Positions 1 to 11,463 of a DNA stretch of 64,000 nucleotides are shown in pieces. Source of the DNA: Lactifluus volemus (taxonomy: Eukaryota; Basidiomycota; Agaricomycetes; Russulales; Russulaceae); assembly GCA_022376515.1 (NCBI GenBank), contig WTXI01000038.1, positions 202,636-266,635 of the forward strand, read 5' to 3'. The position numbers and the translations under genes were made by a program. Position 1 is the first letter of the stretch. The number at the start of each line of letters is the position of its first letter. Below the pieces are notes generated by a model. That model did not search any database and had not been told where the DNA came from. It saw only the letters and a list, made by a program, of their open reading frames with translations.

Positions 1-135
1 ATACTGTCGAGCGATGAACCGGGTGTACCTTATTATGAGAGATCGGCGAGGGCGCTTCGGGATGCTGTGAAGAAGCTGCGGTCCAAAAAGGTGCCTTTGG
101 AGCGATGGGTGAATTATGTGCACTATGGGGCATGA
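1..135 (+). CDS. C-terminal end of a TPR-CHAT protease (partial, enters from left edge)
   Basis: Frame 1 is open from the first base to a TGA at 133-135. It encodes 44 residues matching the last residues of the five complete CHAT proteins (ILSSDEPGVPYYERSARAL onward, ending VNYVHYGA). The following sequence is the same 3' flank that follows every other copy, so this is the end of another array member whose body lies outside the window. No lesion is visible in the part seen. Whether the whole gene is intact cannot be judged. Confidence 0.9.
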   Translation: MLSSDEPGVPYYERSARALRDAVKKLRSKKVPLERWVNYVHYGA

Positions 136-1010
136 TTCGTGGTATTGCTACAATGTCTGTGAGTTGTTGGGTTTTGTCTGACATATGAATATTGAACCAA
201 GTTATTAGGGTTAGCGGAACCACTTGAGACTGCCCTTGGGAATTCCGGTTCCGACTCATTTCATTTGCCTTGTTTTCAAAGTTACCATTTCCTCATCCAC
301 GCTCTCTCCACCATCCTCCGGATTCCAGTCATGATCGTGGACCGCGTTTCCTCCTATGACCTCGGGATTGACTCTACCAAGATCTCATGACACCTCTATT
401 ACCTGAACTTGAACTGCGCTCCGTGTCTTTTATTTACCTTGCTGATTTAGTTTGCCTCATATCGCCTTCTGTCACCGCACGGAAATCTTATTTTTTTTAG
501 CTTCTTGATTCTGTGTCTCGGCCTTTATTATTTATTTCACATCGTACTATTATACCACAACATTCCTGTGTGGACTCTCCGAGTCTGCACTTCCTTGTAA
601 GTTATTATCACCTTAAGTTACCAAGTGTTTGAGTGGCTGTGCCGCTAATTCAGACAAATACGGGAATATTAGTAAGCAGGTCCCTCTGTGTCAACTTGCC
701 CAACGTTTCTCTCCTTTGTTCGAAATACCCACCAAGTCTGTGATAGATGCCAGGAACATTGAACGTTGAAAAGATGCAGAAATATTGTGCACGCTTCTGC
801 TGCAACCTATAACTCACCTCTGGTCTGGGCAACCATTGCATTGCGACCTTGTTCGACTTGGGATTCATCACACTGGCAGATGGGAAGGCCGTGAGAAATG
901 GGCACTGAGTTAGGCATCTCGTCCCTGGGCAAGTGAGAGGGGAAGAAAGGACAAGTTATCATCGCCGTTGCCATCAACGGCATACACACACATGCATCAC
1001 AGCCGTCCGA
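136..1010 (+). other. array linker: 3' flank of CHAT gene and 5' flank of neighbour-gene copy A
   Basis: Non-coding sequence repeated after each CHAT copy. It begins with the TGATTMGTGGTATTGCTACAAT-type 3' flank, continues with pyrimidine-rich stretches and a T-run, and ends in the segment with TCTGGTCTGG and GGAAGGCCGTGAGAAATGGG that precedes each neighbour-gene copy. I see no open frame of its own; short ORFs here are frame shadows. Confidence 0.7.
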
Positions 1011-2346
1011 GGTATCGACGACCTCACCGTGTCCACTACCTCCCTCGTCGACATCTTCCAACGGACTCCCGACACTGAGCACGTCCGGAACGTCCACTCC
1101 CTGCTTCCCTCAACAACAGCCGAGCAGCCGCTACAGCCACTACGCTCACCGCTCCAGCTCTCGGGCCCGCACCTGCTACGTCATCCGCGGCCGCCACCGC
1201 TACACCCGCTTTGCGCGGGGTGGGACACCCTAGAGCATGCATGCCGACGCAATGGGCCAGATCCTGCCTCCTTTTGGAACTAGCCCCGGTCCTGGAAGCA
1301 CTCCTGGCGCGACGGTCGAGTATTTGAGGGATTTGGTACAGAAACGCGTCATCACGCTGACTTATATGCGGAACGTACATGATGGGTGGGTGTCCGCTCC
1401 TCCTTTCATTTATTTTTTTGTGCTGAATTCTATTGTCCCACGTGGAGCGGTGATGGGTTGCGGCAGGCGAAGTTATCGGTTTCATACGATCATAGTGCCG
1501 CGCGTGGAACGAACTCGATCGCGTTCGTCCCCAGCTCCTTTCCTCACCATGTCACTATCATCACTCTTTGATATCTCACAACCAACAGACTGCTTGCGCG
1601 CGGCGCTAAACATGCTCACAGAGTACGAGCAGGCCAACGAAGAAAACGACCGGCCAAAGATAGTACCTCCCGTCTTTTTCTCTTCGCCATCTGACACATC
1701 ATTTAATCACCGCTTGTGCATTGTGCATCGTCAGCGCCTGGTACGTACCTGTCCGCTCATCGACCGAGCCACCACGGGGATGACTGAATCACAAAACCAA
1801 CTTGTAGCGCTTCCCGCTAGACTATACCCAGACTCTGCTCTCGCTTCTGGACATCCTCTCCGCATTCTACGCCAAGCTCCTCGGGCCCTCGCCCTTCCCA
1901 ACACATGCTCGGTATCTCGCACCCCCACCCAGGCGTTTCTTACCTCTTCCATAATCAGACGTCGGCAGACGAGTCGCTCTGTTGCATCGCCCTCGGTTCG
2001 ACACCACTCGACGGTACCGCGGGCCCAGATGGTCCCAGGTCCGTTGAACAGTCCCCTGCTGAGCTGGACGCCGGCGCTCGGTGAGCATGTGCTCAAAGTG
2101 AATGGAAAGTTCAAGGTGCCTTCCCTTTCATGCTGATACAATTGGCTGAATTTGGAACTGCTCTTGCACACACAGAAACTCATTTCTGTGCTTCTCAGGG
2201 ATCTTGACGTTTTTGCACGTAACAGCATCAAACACGAGCTCGCATCGCTCGACCCGCTCTTGCGTAAGGTAGGTGGGTGGAGTGTCCCTGTGGGCAATGG
2301 CGACGAAGGACGGGCGACGTATGAATTTGATCCGGAGCACAAGTAA
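1011..2346 (+). pseudogene. neighbour-gene copy A (unrecognised conserved fungal protein), broken
   Basis: Copy of a multi-exon gene repeated in every module. Comparison of copies gives the ancestral order: a Ser/Thr/Pro/Ala-rich N-terminus; PFGTSPGPGSTPGATVEYL; a helical segment ending WFHTI-VSR; a MSLSSLFD segment; MSDTSDTYLA; an LLSLLDILSAFY segment; and a C-terminus rich in VLLKDLD and ending FDPEH. I do not recognise the family. This copy has lost the start ATG (GGTATCGACG replaces GGATGTCGACG of copy B), carries a 4-bp insertion in GGAACGAACTCG, and lacks both the RVFDN-MKKR exon and the MSDTSDTYLA exon. Introns with GTACGTACC...CTTGTAG ends are still visible near 1740-1808. A retained function is unlikely. 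Confidence 0.6.
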
Positions 2347-3306
2347 TAAAGCCCTGTCCTTTTTGGTGCGTAGTATTGGTTTTTATTTATTTATTTTTCC
2401 TTTTTTTTCGTTCGTATAGAGTCCGCTGTGGTGGAGATGGCGTATTTCTGAGTGTTCGTTGACTCTTATTATTCCTTCCGGTTCGTTGTCCTGTACTATA
2501 CTAAAAAGTCACGTATACCTCGACATGATACACTTTTTTTTGGAGTCCTGGGCGAAGCTGCTTATGCTCTCGTGACGTGGATAAACTCCTTTCACGCAGG
2601 CGTAATACATCCCTTCACCCCATCCTGCCCCCCGGTGCAGCTGCAGAGCTTCTGCCATATCGGAGCACGTGACTCAACCCTCCGAGGCCGCTCAGTCTCC
2701 CGCCTCAGGTATCTTGAGGCTCAACAAAAGTAGTGGAGCGAAGGTTGAAGGCTTCGGTGGCCACCTCAAGTTTATGCTACTTCCTGTCCATGTAAGCTGA
2801 TGCAGGGTGGTGATGGGAAATGTAAAGTGTCGCGGGAGGGGACAAACTGAGTGGAAAGAGCCGGATTGTTCCGCAACACGCCCACTCAAACGAGGATAAC
2901 GCATTTCCAACACGCACTCCGAGTCTACACGCCTCACGCATCACTTCTTAATGTCTATTGTTGTACATGTGTTCCTTGAGAGTGTAGAGGCCTTCGCTAC
3001 CTCTGTGCGTCAATACTCGAATCATTTTCGCAGCAATTTCGCTAGCCATGTTAGGCGAACCCTTGGGTGAACCTGACTCGGAGCCCTCATGCCAGTGTTC
3101 TCAATTAGTTGGCCTACGCACACCTAGCACACGGCGACTGCACAATTTAGAACTTTCGTCCTCAGCAAGGTTTAATTGATTTTACGCCGGCTAGGCCTGT
3201 CAGCTTCTATGCGCGACAAATGGTATCCTGCATGACGCTACACTGGGCAATCTTTTCATGGCCACGTGAATTGCATGATGTGATCAGTGACGGCCTGTCC
3301 AGCACG
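2347..3306 (+). other. array linker upstream of CHAT copy 1, with one exon-like segment
   Basis: Follows neighbour-gene copy A (TAATAAAG at its end resembles a polyadenylation region). Positions 2716-2791 form a short open segment (reading KVEGFGGHLKFM in the middle) that ends exactly at a GTAAGC donor-like site and recurs before other CHAT copies. The rest has no supported gene. Confidence 0.5.
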
Positions 3307-3314
3307 TTAAATAT
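3307..3314 (+). promoter_or_regulatory. TATA-like box of CHAT copy 1
   Basis: TTAAATAT lies 120 nt before the proposed start codon. It is followed by a pyrimidine-rich stretch and CTTTTTCGGAATTGAGAT just before the ATG. The same box and spacing recur before the other CHAT copies (for example 22613-22620). Its role is inferred from position and conservation. Confidence 0.4.
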
Positions 3315-3426
3315 GGCCCCAACCGTGCACACATCTCCCCTCTCCGACTCAAGCTTGAATCTCATTCCCTTTCTATCCCAAAGTCGTCCTCTGGCTGTTT
3401 GTGGTTTACATTTTCGGAATTGAGAT

Positions 3427-6400
3427 ATGGACACCAAGAAATGTGAGTCAAACTTTCGATTAATTTTGTGTGACATATAAACGTATATTATTTTGCAGAC
3501 TCTCTTCCTGATATCGAGGGCACAATTTTTGCTCTTGAAAGTACCATTCCGTTACTGCCTCGATTTGGTCGTCGGCGCGCCGATTATCTTATCTCCCTTT
3601 GTAATTGGAGATTCGATCACTACAACCTGTCTGGTTCGAAGGAGCAGCTGGATAAATCAATTCTCCACTTGGTAGAAGCACAACTCCTATTGGTCAAACC
3701 TACGACAGATTCCATTCGGCTTTTTCACAAGCTCGTGAAGGTCCTTTTTTGTCGATTACTCAAATTCAAGCAGCCAGACGACGTTGAGTCTTGTGTCAAC
3801 TACCTTCGTTATTTGCGAAACCAACGGTGTCAACTTGAAGTCGGCTTCTTTTCACATGAAGACGTCACATCATATCTGGTGAAGGCATTGGCAATTCGGG
3901 TGGAGTTGAATACAGGCGACATCAAGGAGGATATCAGGGAGATGACGACTCTCTGTCGTGAATTGCTCAACTCGGATATCTCGGGGATCATTCTTAACAG
4001 TCTCCTTGAATCCTTGGGCGTAGCCACATCCGATATATGGCCAGTGGAAGAAGTTCTAGATTCACTGATCGAATGCTTCCGAGAAGCGAACATTCGCTTG
4101 CCATATTCCTACTACCTTTCCTTAATACTTGCACGTCTTCTCGCCAATCGCTTCGAAAACAATTATTCGATTATTGATTCCGAGGAGGCAATAACCATCC
4201 TGAAGAAAATCCTAACTTTTCCTTCCGACCTCCCTCAAGACCTTCGGCCTTATTACCAGGACACTGCCTTGAGGGGGATCGCGGAAATTTCCTTTCTCCG
4301 CTTTTCCGAATTCCACATGCCAGAGTATTTGGAGGAAGCGACTTTCCAATCGAGGGTTTCTCTTAGCTCGGCTTGTGATCATCCGCGTGGCCCCGAATTT
4401 TCCCGACGTCTCGCTTGTCTCACGAAGCAGCGCGCGATTGAATTCGGTGTTGATGGAGGGTGTTACAGAGATTCAGACATTTACAAACTTCCATGCTTGT
4501 CATCCCTCGCTGCCTCTATTATCGACCCAAATTCTTCGATACCTGACGAGCAGTGGGTCCATCACTGGGAAGCACTTGCATCCATGATGGACATTAACGA
4601 CTTAGCGGAGATTGAAGAGTCGATCAAGTACTGTCGCCTGGTGCTCGCTTCAATTCATTGTGTTCCAAGTCTTGAACACCGAAACCACGTCTATTTGTAT
4701 GTGGTGCTCGGATCCCTTCTCTTCAAGGCATTTCATCGCACCGGAAAACTCGAATGCATCGACGAGTCAATTGCCGTTATTCGTGATGGCTTGAAGACGT
4801 ATAAAGCACTGGGTGATCGTGTTCCACTGACTTTTGTTGCGTTGGTGTCATTATCGACCCGCATCCGTCTGGATCAACGAGAAGAAGACGTGGATGAGAT
4901 GTTCCAATTATACGCCAGCATTACGAGCGATGATACTCCCATGATGCCATCCCATCGATTCGGTTTCTTATACGGGTGGGCGGTAGAGGCGCATAATCTT
5001 GGTCACCCTTCCGCGATGGATGCCTTTGAGAACCTCTTCAAGGTCATGCAAGACACTCTCTCCTATGCCCCTACACTCGAAAGCCAACATCATCGTCTTG
5101 TTTCTATGCGCCTGGGTTTCCAGGATGTGCCGTTATGGTATGCTTCGTACCAGATCGACAAAGGCCAACGCAGAAAAGCAATCGAGACTCTCGAGAGAGG
5201 AAGGGCCTTACTCTGGTCCGAGATGCGTGATTTCCGTACCTCCACTGACCAACTTCGTGCGGTCGATCCGACTCTGGCAGCGGAATTCGAGGCGATCAAC
5301 AGGGACCTCGAACAAGTCACCATGTCCATGGCACCTTGCGGAAACATGGAAACAGAGAGTATCGAAGTAGAAGACTCCTGGACAACGGATCCATTCGGTC
5401 ATCTAGTGGCAAAACAACGACAGGTTTTGGATGATCGCAACAAACTCATTTCACGGATTCGAGCCTTGCCAAATTTTCGCAACTTCTTGGAGCCCCCGTC
5501 GTTTGACGTTCTTCGCTCCGCTGCGCTACAAGGACCAGTCATCATCATCAACCATTGCGAGTGGCGTTGCGACCTCCTGGTTCTTTTCCGCGACTCTCTT
5601 TCCCTTATCACTACGACCGATGACTTTTACAGTCGTGCGATCGAGTTGGGCGATCGGCTGGTGGATGCTAGAAAGCATCATCGTCTCGAATCAAAGGAGT
5701 ACGGGCGTGCTCTCCGTTCCGTACTCCAGAGTCTCTACGAACTTGTAGGGAAGCCAGTCATCGAGGTGCTCCGCAGGAAGAAGATACCGGAACAGTCCAG
5801 AGTCTGGTGGTGTCCCACATCTGTATTTTGTTATCTTCCTCTCCACGCGATGGGGCCAATCCCTTCGGACGACGGCATCACACGCTATTTCTCAGACCTA
5901 TACATTCCCTCATACACCCCATCACTATCTGCACTCATCGCATCGCGCAAACCTCAGGCTGAAGGGAAAACGTTCCAAAAGCCTTCAATACTTCTGGTTG
6001 CACAACCAGAATCCCTGAAGCACGCGATCCCCGAGATCTGTACTATACAACGTCTCACCACGACAGTCACCTCCCTCATCTCAGAGAATGCAACGCCTTC
6101 TAGTGTAGTAGAGGGTCTCAGACATCACCAGTTCTCCCATTTTGTATGTCACGGAAACTTGGAAGAAGGGAAACCATTCAATGCGTCGTTCACGCTTGCT
6201 GGGGGAAAGCAGCTCACCCTACTCGAAATTGTGCGCTCTCAACTCCCGACAGCTGAATTTGCGTTTCTCTCGGCCTGTCACACAGCGGAGCTGACAGAGG
6301 AAAGCATACCTGGCGAGGCACTGCACCTTACAGCGGCAATGCAATATTGCGGGTTCCGAAGTGTTGTTGGGACGATGTGGGAGATGGCAGATCAAGACGG

Positions 6401-6566
6401 ACAATGTGTAGCTGAAGATTTCTACAAGTCAATACTGTCGAGCGATGAACCGGGTGTACCTTATTACGAGAGATCAGCGAGGGCGCTTCGGGATGCTGTG
6501 AAGAAGCTGCGGTCCAAAAAAGCTTCTTTGGAGCGATGGGTGAATTATGTGCACTATGGCGCATAA
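3427..6566 (+). CDS. TPR-CHAT domain cysteine protease, array copy 1
   Basis: Two exons, 3427-3442 and 3499-6566, joined across a 56-nt GTGAGT...TTGCAG intron, give 1,027 residues. I chose the ATG at 3427 because the 16-nt exon and intron are identical in layout in all complete copies and splice in frame; the first ATG inside exon 2 would drop 62 conserved residues. Residues ~10-560 are helical, TPR-like repeats. An AIETLERGRALLW linker lies near 565-578. The CHAT domain follows, with WWCP-x9-LPLHAMGP near 774, the His of FVCHG at 890 and the Cys of LSACHT at 932. CHAT is a clan CD caspase-like peptidase fold; bacterial TPR-CHAT proteins include Csx29 of type III-E CRISPR and gasdermin-cleaving proteases. 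The substrate here is unknown. No signal peptide is seen, so it is probably cytosolic. Confidence 0.88.
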
Positions 6567-6853
6567 TTTGTGGTATTGCTACAATGTCTGTGAGTCGTTG
6601 AGTTTTGTCTGATGTATGAATATTGAACCAAGTTATTAGGGTTAGCGTAACCACTGCCAATTCGCGTTCGACTCATTTCATTTGCCTTGTTGTTTTCAAA
6701 GTTGCCGTTTCCTCATCCACGTTCTCTCCACCATCCTCCGGATTCCAGTGATGACAGTGGACCACTGATGTAACATCAAGCCATACCCGTTTCCTGCGAT
6801 GCCACCTCGGCTATGACCTCGAGATTGACTCTACCACGATGTTGTGCCGTCTC
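6567..6853 (+). other. 3' flank of CHAT copy 1, interrupted by an insertion
   Basis: Matches the flank after the other CHAT genes up to GCCGTCTC at 6846-6853. There the match stops and resumes at 11464 with CTCATGCC. No gene is seen. Confidence 0.7.
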
Positions 6854-6879
6854 CATCAGCAAAATGTTTTTATACTGGA

Positions 6880-7015
6880 GTCACTATTGTCACTAGCGTC
6901 ACTGGCGTCACTAGCCTAGTAACATCTAGTCAATCTAGTCAATTCTAGTATCATTCTAGTATCAATATTGATTTTCTAGGCACACCAGATACAGGACTAG
7001 ATCTAGGTACATTGT
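6880..7015. repeat. left subterminal CTAGT repeat cluster
   Basis: Contains repeated CACTAG, TCTAGTCAAT and TTCTAGTATC motifs within about 130 bp of the left end of the inserted element. Inverted counterparts (GATACTAG, ACTAGGTC) lie in the right end. They are likely transposase-binding repeats by analogy with CACTA elements. Confidence 0.6.
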
Positions 7016-7510
7016 GAGACAAATCTCACGCGCTCTCATTGCCCACTCTCCCAACCTCGTCACTGAATATGTTCCATTGGTGCAACCCCATACACAGGCT
7101 CCTGTCGTGGCTAGAGAACATGAATGTCTAGGTGTGTGAAAGTACGCTCCGCACCTTGTCTTCATCTCGCTCACCTATGTAATCTCTTTGAACACGAGCA
7201 CTTCTATGCGGGGACCGATGATTCCGAAGAATAGCACGACGAACAACTTGATGATGACCTAACGGAAGTGACGATACACCGGGCTCAGCCGCACCGCACC
7301 TCGCACTTTCCCCGCGCACACTTCGTATCTGCCATCGTTTGCTCGCTTCGCTTATCGCGGACTTTACGCCCGTACTATTCACTGTCGGTGCTGCATCGCA
7401 CATGGCGTGCACGGACATCGTTGCGGATCGCTGGATAAGCGATGTGATTACCCTGCGCTCACCGACGGTGTGATTACCCTGCGCTCGCCGACGGCGGGGT
7501 GGGGCGGCCT

Positions 7511-7675
7511 CTCGAGACCCTCGCTCGCATCACGGCCTGGCCCTGGAATGAGAAGGGTGTGTGTGATGAGTGTGTGGAGAGTATGAGGGCAGAGTGGAGT
7601 GAGATGGCGAACAAGGTCTGGGAGAAGGTCAGTGGATGGGTTGAAGAGGCCGAGAAGGAGTTTTGCAGGGACTAG
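7511..7675 (+). pseudogene. C-terminal coding fragment, unrecognised (two-cysteine, Trp-rich tail)
   Basis: An open frame without its own ATG encodes 54 residues beginning LETLARITAWPWN, with C-D-E-C near residues 18-21 and a Trp/Glu-rich tail ending in TAG. The composition is protein-like and unlike the surrounding sequence. It resembles the cysteine-containing tails of some basidiomycete BTB-type proteins, but only weakly. It lies inside the inserted element and is probably a captured exon. Just upstream a ~24-bp unit (GTGATTACCCTGCGCTC) is repeated directly at about 7443-7490. Confidence 0.4.
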
Positions 7676-8089
7676 ACACGTTTTCTAGACGCTGCCTGAG
7701 ATATACCTCTACACAATTCCTTCTTCCCGAAGCTGTGAGATATGCTGCGTATCATACCCCAGCTCACACAATACCTGTTCATGTTTATTAAAAATCATCC
7801 ATTAGTGAGTAGGTCATGATGTGGCCGCACCTCGTCAGTATGCTCGGAAAGCCATGGCGGAGGTCGGGTCACTGGCATCTTCATTCCGTTGTATGTGACA
7901 GCGGGTGCCAGCAACTTGATCTTTCCTGCGCGCGGGTGCTATGCGCGATTTGAGAAGCTGTATGAAAACGGAGACAACCTAAGGAATCCTTACTTCGACT
8001 TCCACAACTACACCACGTGCAATTGCTTGAGGGTGGTCGAACGTCTGCTGAAACTACTTAGTTTCGTGCCCGTAACCGCCTGAATCGAC

Positions 8090-8460
8090 GCTTACCCGAG
8101 TCCGTCGAACAGGTAAAGGAGCTGCAGCGGCGCGACTTGCCGCCTCTTTGTCCTCGGCGCGCTTCTTTGCCAGCGCCTGACGCTCGCTCCAAGTCATCCT
8201 TCTGCCGGAACCTGATCCAGGGCACGGAGAAGTAACTGATTGCGCAGCGAAAGGGGCTTGAGTATGCGCCTCGAATGGATTGTTTAATTTCCTGGGCGGG
8301 GAGTGACACAAGTGTGTAGGCCATACCCTATGCAAGATGAAAGAATTGAGCGGAGAATTGGGAAGACGAATAGATCGTGCGACTTACGACGGGGCCAATA
8401 TGATCGTCTTCAGGGCTTGGTGGGGACGTTCGAGGTAGGAACAGTCACAGACTCGGAGTG
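8090..8460 (-). pseudogene. fragment of an actin-binding protein 1 / drebrin-like gene
   Basis: Read on the minus strand, one exon ends with P-E-D-D-H-I-G-P-V at a GTAAGT donor. A ~70-nt intron ends TTGCATAG, and the next exon reads AYTLVSLP, then in a shifted frame PRKLNNPFEAHTQ and RMTWSERQALAKKRAEDKEA. The order IGPV-xxAYTxVSLP-PRKLxNPF-WSERQALAKKxAE is the linker I associate with fungal Abp1. The frame change between VSLP and PRKL shows that it is broken. The retained intron means DNA-level capture rather than a retrocopy. It sits within the 6854-11462 element. No actin-binding or SH3 domain is present. Confidence 0.45.
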
Positions 8461-8469
8461 AGTTGGTAC

Positions 8470-11040
8470 GGAACGTGAAGTGGCCACTACGGTCAGAAGT
8501 GGAGGTGTAGCAGTGATGACCTGCTTCGGCGCATCCCAGGTGCCTGTAGGTACCTGCGCGGCAGCGGTTGCACTGCCGACGGTGGTTGTACGAACGGTTG
8601 AACCTTGTGCAGCAGAGATAACTGCGGAGGGACGTGGAGCAGCGCTAGAGAACGGTACGATTGAGCACCATGCGAAGTAACGGACTCATCCTTCTCGTCT
8701 TCTTGCGGCGGTGTGGCTATGTACGGAGTAGGTGAGGGTGCTTTCAGAACCGGGTGTCTTGCCATGGGAACCTAAGCATTGACTGCATCAGATGGAACGT
8801 CTAAGCAAAGGCCGAACGAGGCTTTTAACTGTAATAGATAAAGTCGTCATACCATGTAATTTCATATTTGGGAAATGATGATTTGCTGCGTAGATAGTTC
8901 TTCTGCTGAAGGATCTGAAGCGATAATGGTAGTCAATTGATATGTCTGCTGAGTGAGTAGTGGTAAAGCGTTAGTATGGGAGGCTGTGGAGGCACGGGCC
9001 CTGCTGCACTGCGTATGGCAGCAATATCGACCTTGCCAACGGGGTGTAATTGGTACGAACCGGTGCAATTGGTTTGAACTTGCACGTAGTCTCGTTATGA
9101 GCAGAATACTTGGCATCCGACATGGACTTGATGCGAGACATGATTGACATCGGACTAGAATTAGATCAGGAAAAAGGATGGGAAGCAAAGAAAGACAAAG
9201 TAATGAACCTCATTGCATGCGCTGATCACGACATGGGTAAACAAGCGACAGCAGAAAAATGTGTGTGGAATAAACCCTTTTTCACCTCCGGGACGCCATC
9301 ACCACACCAATTGATCTGCACAAACTTGGGCAACTTGCAGGTGAGCATCTAAAGTGACTCAAGGGGGATGAGCCACCTTATCAGCATTAAAGGGAAAAGG
9401 TTATCAATAGTAGGCTGTTGGCAATGGCAGCCTTAAGGACAGTAGTGGTGACAGGAGGGGATGCAGCCGCTGGTGACGTGTCGAAATCTCTAAGTTGGTG
9501 AGATCAACCAGTCCACTGGTACACGTGACACTTTATTTGCATTTATTTATCTCTATTTGCTTGTTTTGCATCGGTTGATTTTTCGCCCACTGCCAGCGAT
9601 ACCCGACGCTTCACTTCACTTCTTACTTTCTTCTTCCTATGAGAGCAACCACTCTGAGTGAGTTTTTCCCTCTTTCCTTTGCCATTTCTAGCACCTTCGT
9701 TGGGCTGAATTTTCTCTGGTTTATCCTTACCTACAACAAGGCTTCAAGCAATCCCAGGGGTCCAGTCCACTAGCAACGGCCTCAAAGACCCCATTGATTC
9801 GTCTTGCTGCGGCTTTTTTTTTTCTGCCACTTCATTGTATGCTGCCTTGCAGCTGCAGGTTGTTCAACAACAACAAATGTGTAGTTTTTATTTTGTGACC
9901 GTGGTTGCGACACATAGTGAAGCTCATTCACCAGGTACTGTACATGTCCCATCCAATCTTCGACGCAAGTGAGCTTGCCTGACCTGTGGGTTTGAACTTT
10001 CTTGTACATTATGTAGGCTGGCATTGGTACTCATACAGTCCTTCATGAAGAACATGAGCCTTTATGGTGAGCATGCAGAGGTGTTCTCACTATTGACGAG
10101 GATTCAAAGGACACGGCTTAGGACATAAGACCGTGGTATCTTGATCCCCTTCTGCCTCATGCTTGATGGTAATGAGTTCCGTAGCGTGCTCACTGTGCAA
10201 GCCTCATTCGATGGAATGCTGAGCCTTGAACATCAACGTGATTGCGAAACCTTGGTGTGTGCCCTCCTGTCTGTCCAGCCATGAGCCCACCTGCTGATCA
10301 TGGGTGGCGCTGGTTGATTGTTATTGCCTCTGACCATCATACCAGGGAAGGAGGAAGGTATCCCAATGGACGAGGAAGTTATCGGCAATCGCATACGTCT
10401 GGTGTATCCATTGGAACTCATTCAGCACCGTGGACTCTGCTGGACTATACGCATCTTTGCAAGACAACCGTTGTGGCATTTACTCGACAACCGGGTCGCT
10501 GACATTCGTGATCATGCACTTGCAGACGGTCGTCTCTGTCGCCCAGCATTCGAGGCAGGCCTCAGGATGCAGTCTAGCATGCAAGAAATCCGCTTGCGGG
10601 AGCATGCTTACCACTTTGATCCCCACTGGCGAACAGCGAAACACGCCCAAGCAAAGAAGTTGGCAGGTTCATTTGAAATCACAAGCGGTACGTCATTCGC
10701 TTATTGGACACAACGTCATGTCCTCCCTCTCCCCTTGGCAACTGTCACTGATCCACTTCGCCTGCATAGGTGAGGTCGTGTGGGGCCAACTGGCTGCGTT
10801 TGTCTCAGGAATGAAATCAAGTTCATGAGATGTTGAATACCTGAACAACCCCCGCGTGTTGCCATGGCGTTTTCGAGCAGCGGCGCGACCCGGCATATGG
10901 CACGTACCCTGTTTCCTTCCCCCCCCTTTATACTGCTGACAGCTGTCTGTCATCCTTCCATACTTTTACCAAACAGGTTACACGTGTGAACGCCGCTCCG
11001 GCACCATTCACCATTTCAAAACCAACGGGATTCCTCCTTC
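8470..11040. other. interior of inserted element, no recognised gene
   Basis: Several short open frames occur: 9110-9352 and 10318-10773 on plus, 9782-10024 on minus. None matches a family I recognise or has convincing exon structure. The 10318-10773 frame (151 codons) has a protein-like composition and may be another captured or decayed fragment. Confidence 0.4.
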
Positions 11041-11224
11041 ACCATGCCCAGCTATGTCACTTTGTTGGCAAGGAGTGGGCGATCAGGCGGGGTAGGCGGA
11101 AGGAGTAACGCTGTAGGAGAAGAGCGCTGGGACCTGTTTGGGTGTTATACAGTATCTACTTTTGTTATTGAACCTGGCCCCAAATATTATATATGCTTTA
11201 TTCATTCCTTCCATTTCGTGTGCT

Positions 11225-11440
11225 TCAGTGTGAACTAGTACTAAATTAGTGATGATACTAGCACCAGGTGTGATACTACTGCTAGGTGAAAAACTAGCCC
11301 TAGGCATGAAACTAGAGCCAGATGCAATACTGGCACACCTAGAGCCAGTATTGTGCGTGCTGGCCTCGGCAAGTCCACTAGGTCTAGGTGCCAAACTTGG
11401 CAACTAGACGTGACTAGGTGACCTAGTCTAGTAACGCCAG
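11225..11440. repeat. right subterminal ACTAG repeat cluster
   Basis: A dense run of ACTAG, CCTAGG and GATACTAG motifs just inside the right end of the inserted element. They are in inverted orientation relative to the left cluster at 6880-7015. Confidence 0.6.
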
Positions 11441-11463
11441 TCACAATTTCGTTTTCCTGATGA

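Larger units (their letters stand above)
6854..11462. mobile_element. 4.6 kb non-autonomous TIR DNA transposon carrying host-gene fragments
   Basis: Other modules read GCCGTCTCATGCC uninterrupted at this site. Here 4.6 kb separates GCCGTCTC from CTCATGCC, giving a CTC target duplication (with one extra A on the right). The ends are imperfect inverted repeats: CATCAGCAAAATG on the left, and CATCAGGAAAACG as the reverse complement of the right end. Both ends carry many CTAGT/ACTAG motifs in opposite orientation, the kind of subterminal repeat known from CACTA and related elements. No transposase is visible; instead it holds pieces of apparently captured genes. The superfamily is uncertain; the 3-bp duplication favours CMC/CACTA. 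Confidence 0.72.

Noticed and set aside
933..1283. Several overlapping frames across each neighbour-gene 5' half
   Set aside because: Only the Ser/Thr/Pro-rich frame linking to PFGTSPGPGSTPGATVEYL is consistent between copies; the others are frame shadows of a Pro/Ala/Ser-rich region.
5090..6404. Recurring antisense frames (about 60-110 codons) opposite the CHAT exons in all copies
   Set aside because: They repeat because the sense strand repeats; no start context, splice sites or protein family. Treated as shadows.
10318..10773. 151-codon frame as a real gene in the 6854-11462 element
   Set aside because: No family resemblance, no supporting exon structure and location inside a transposon; noted only as coding-like.
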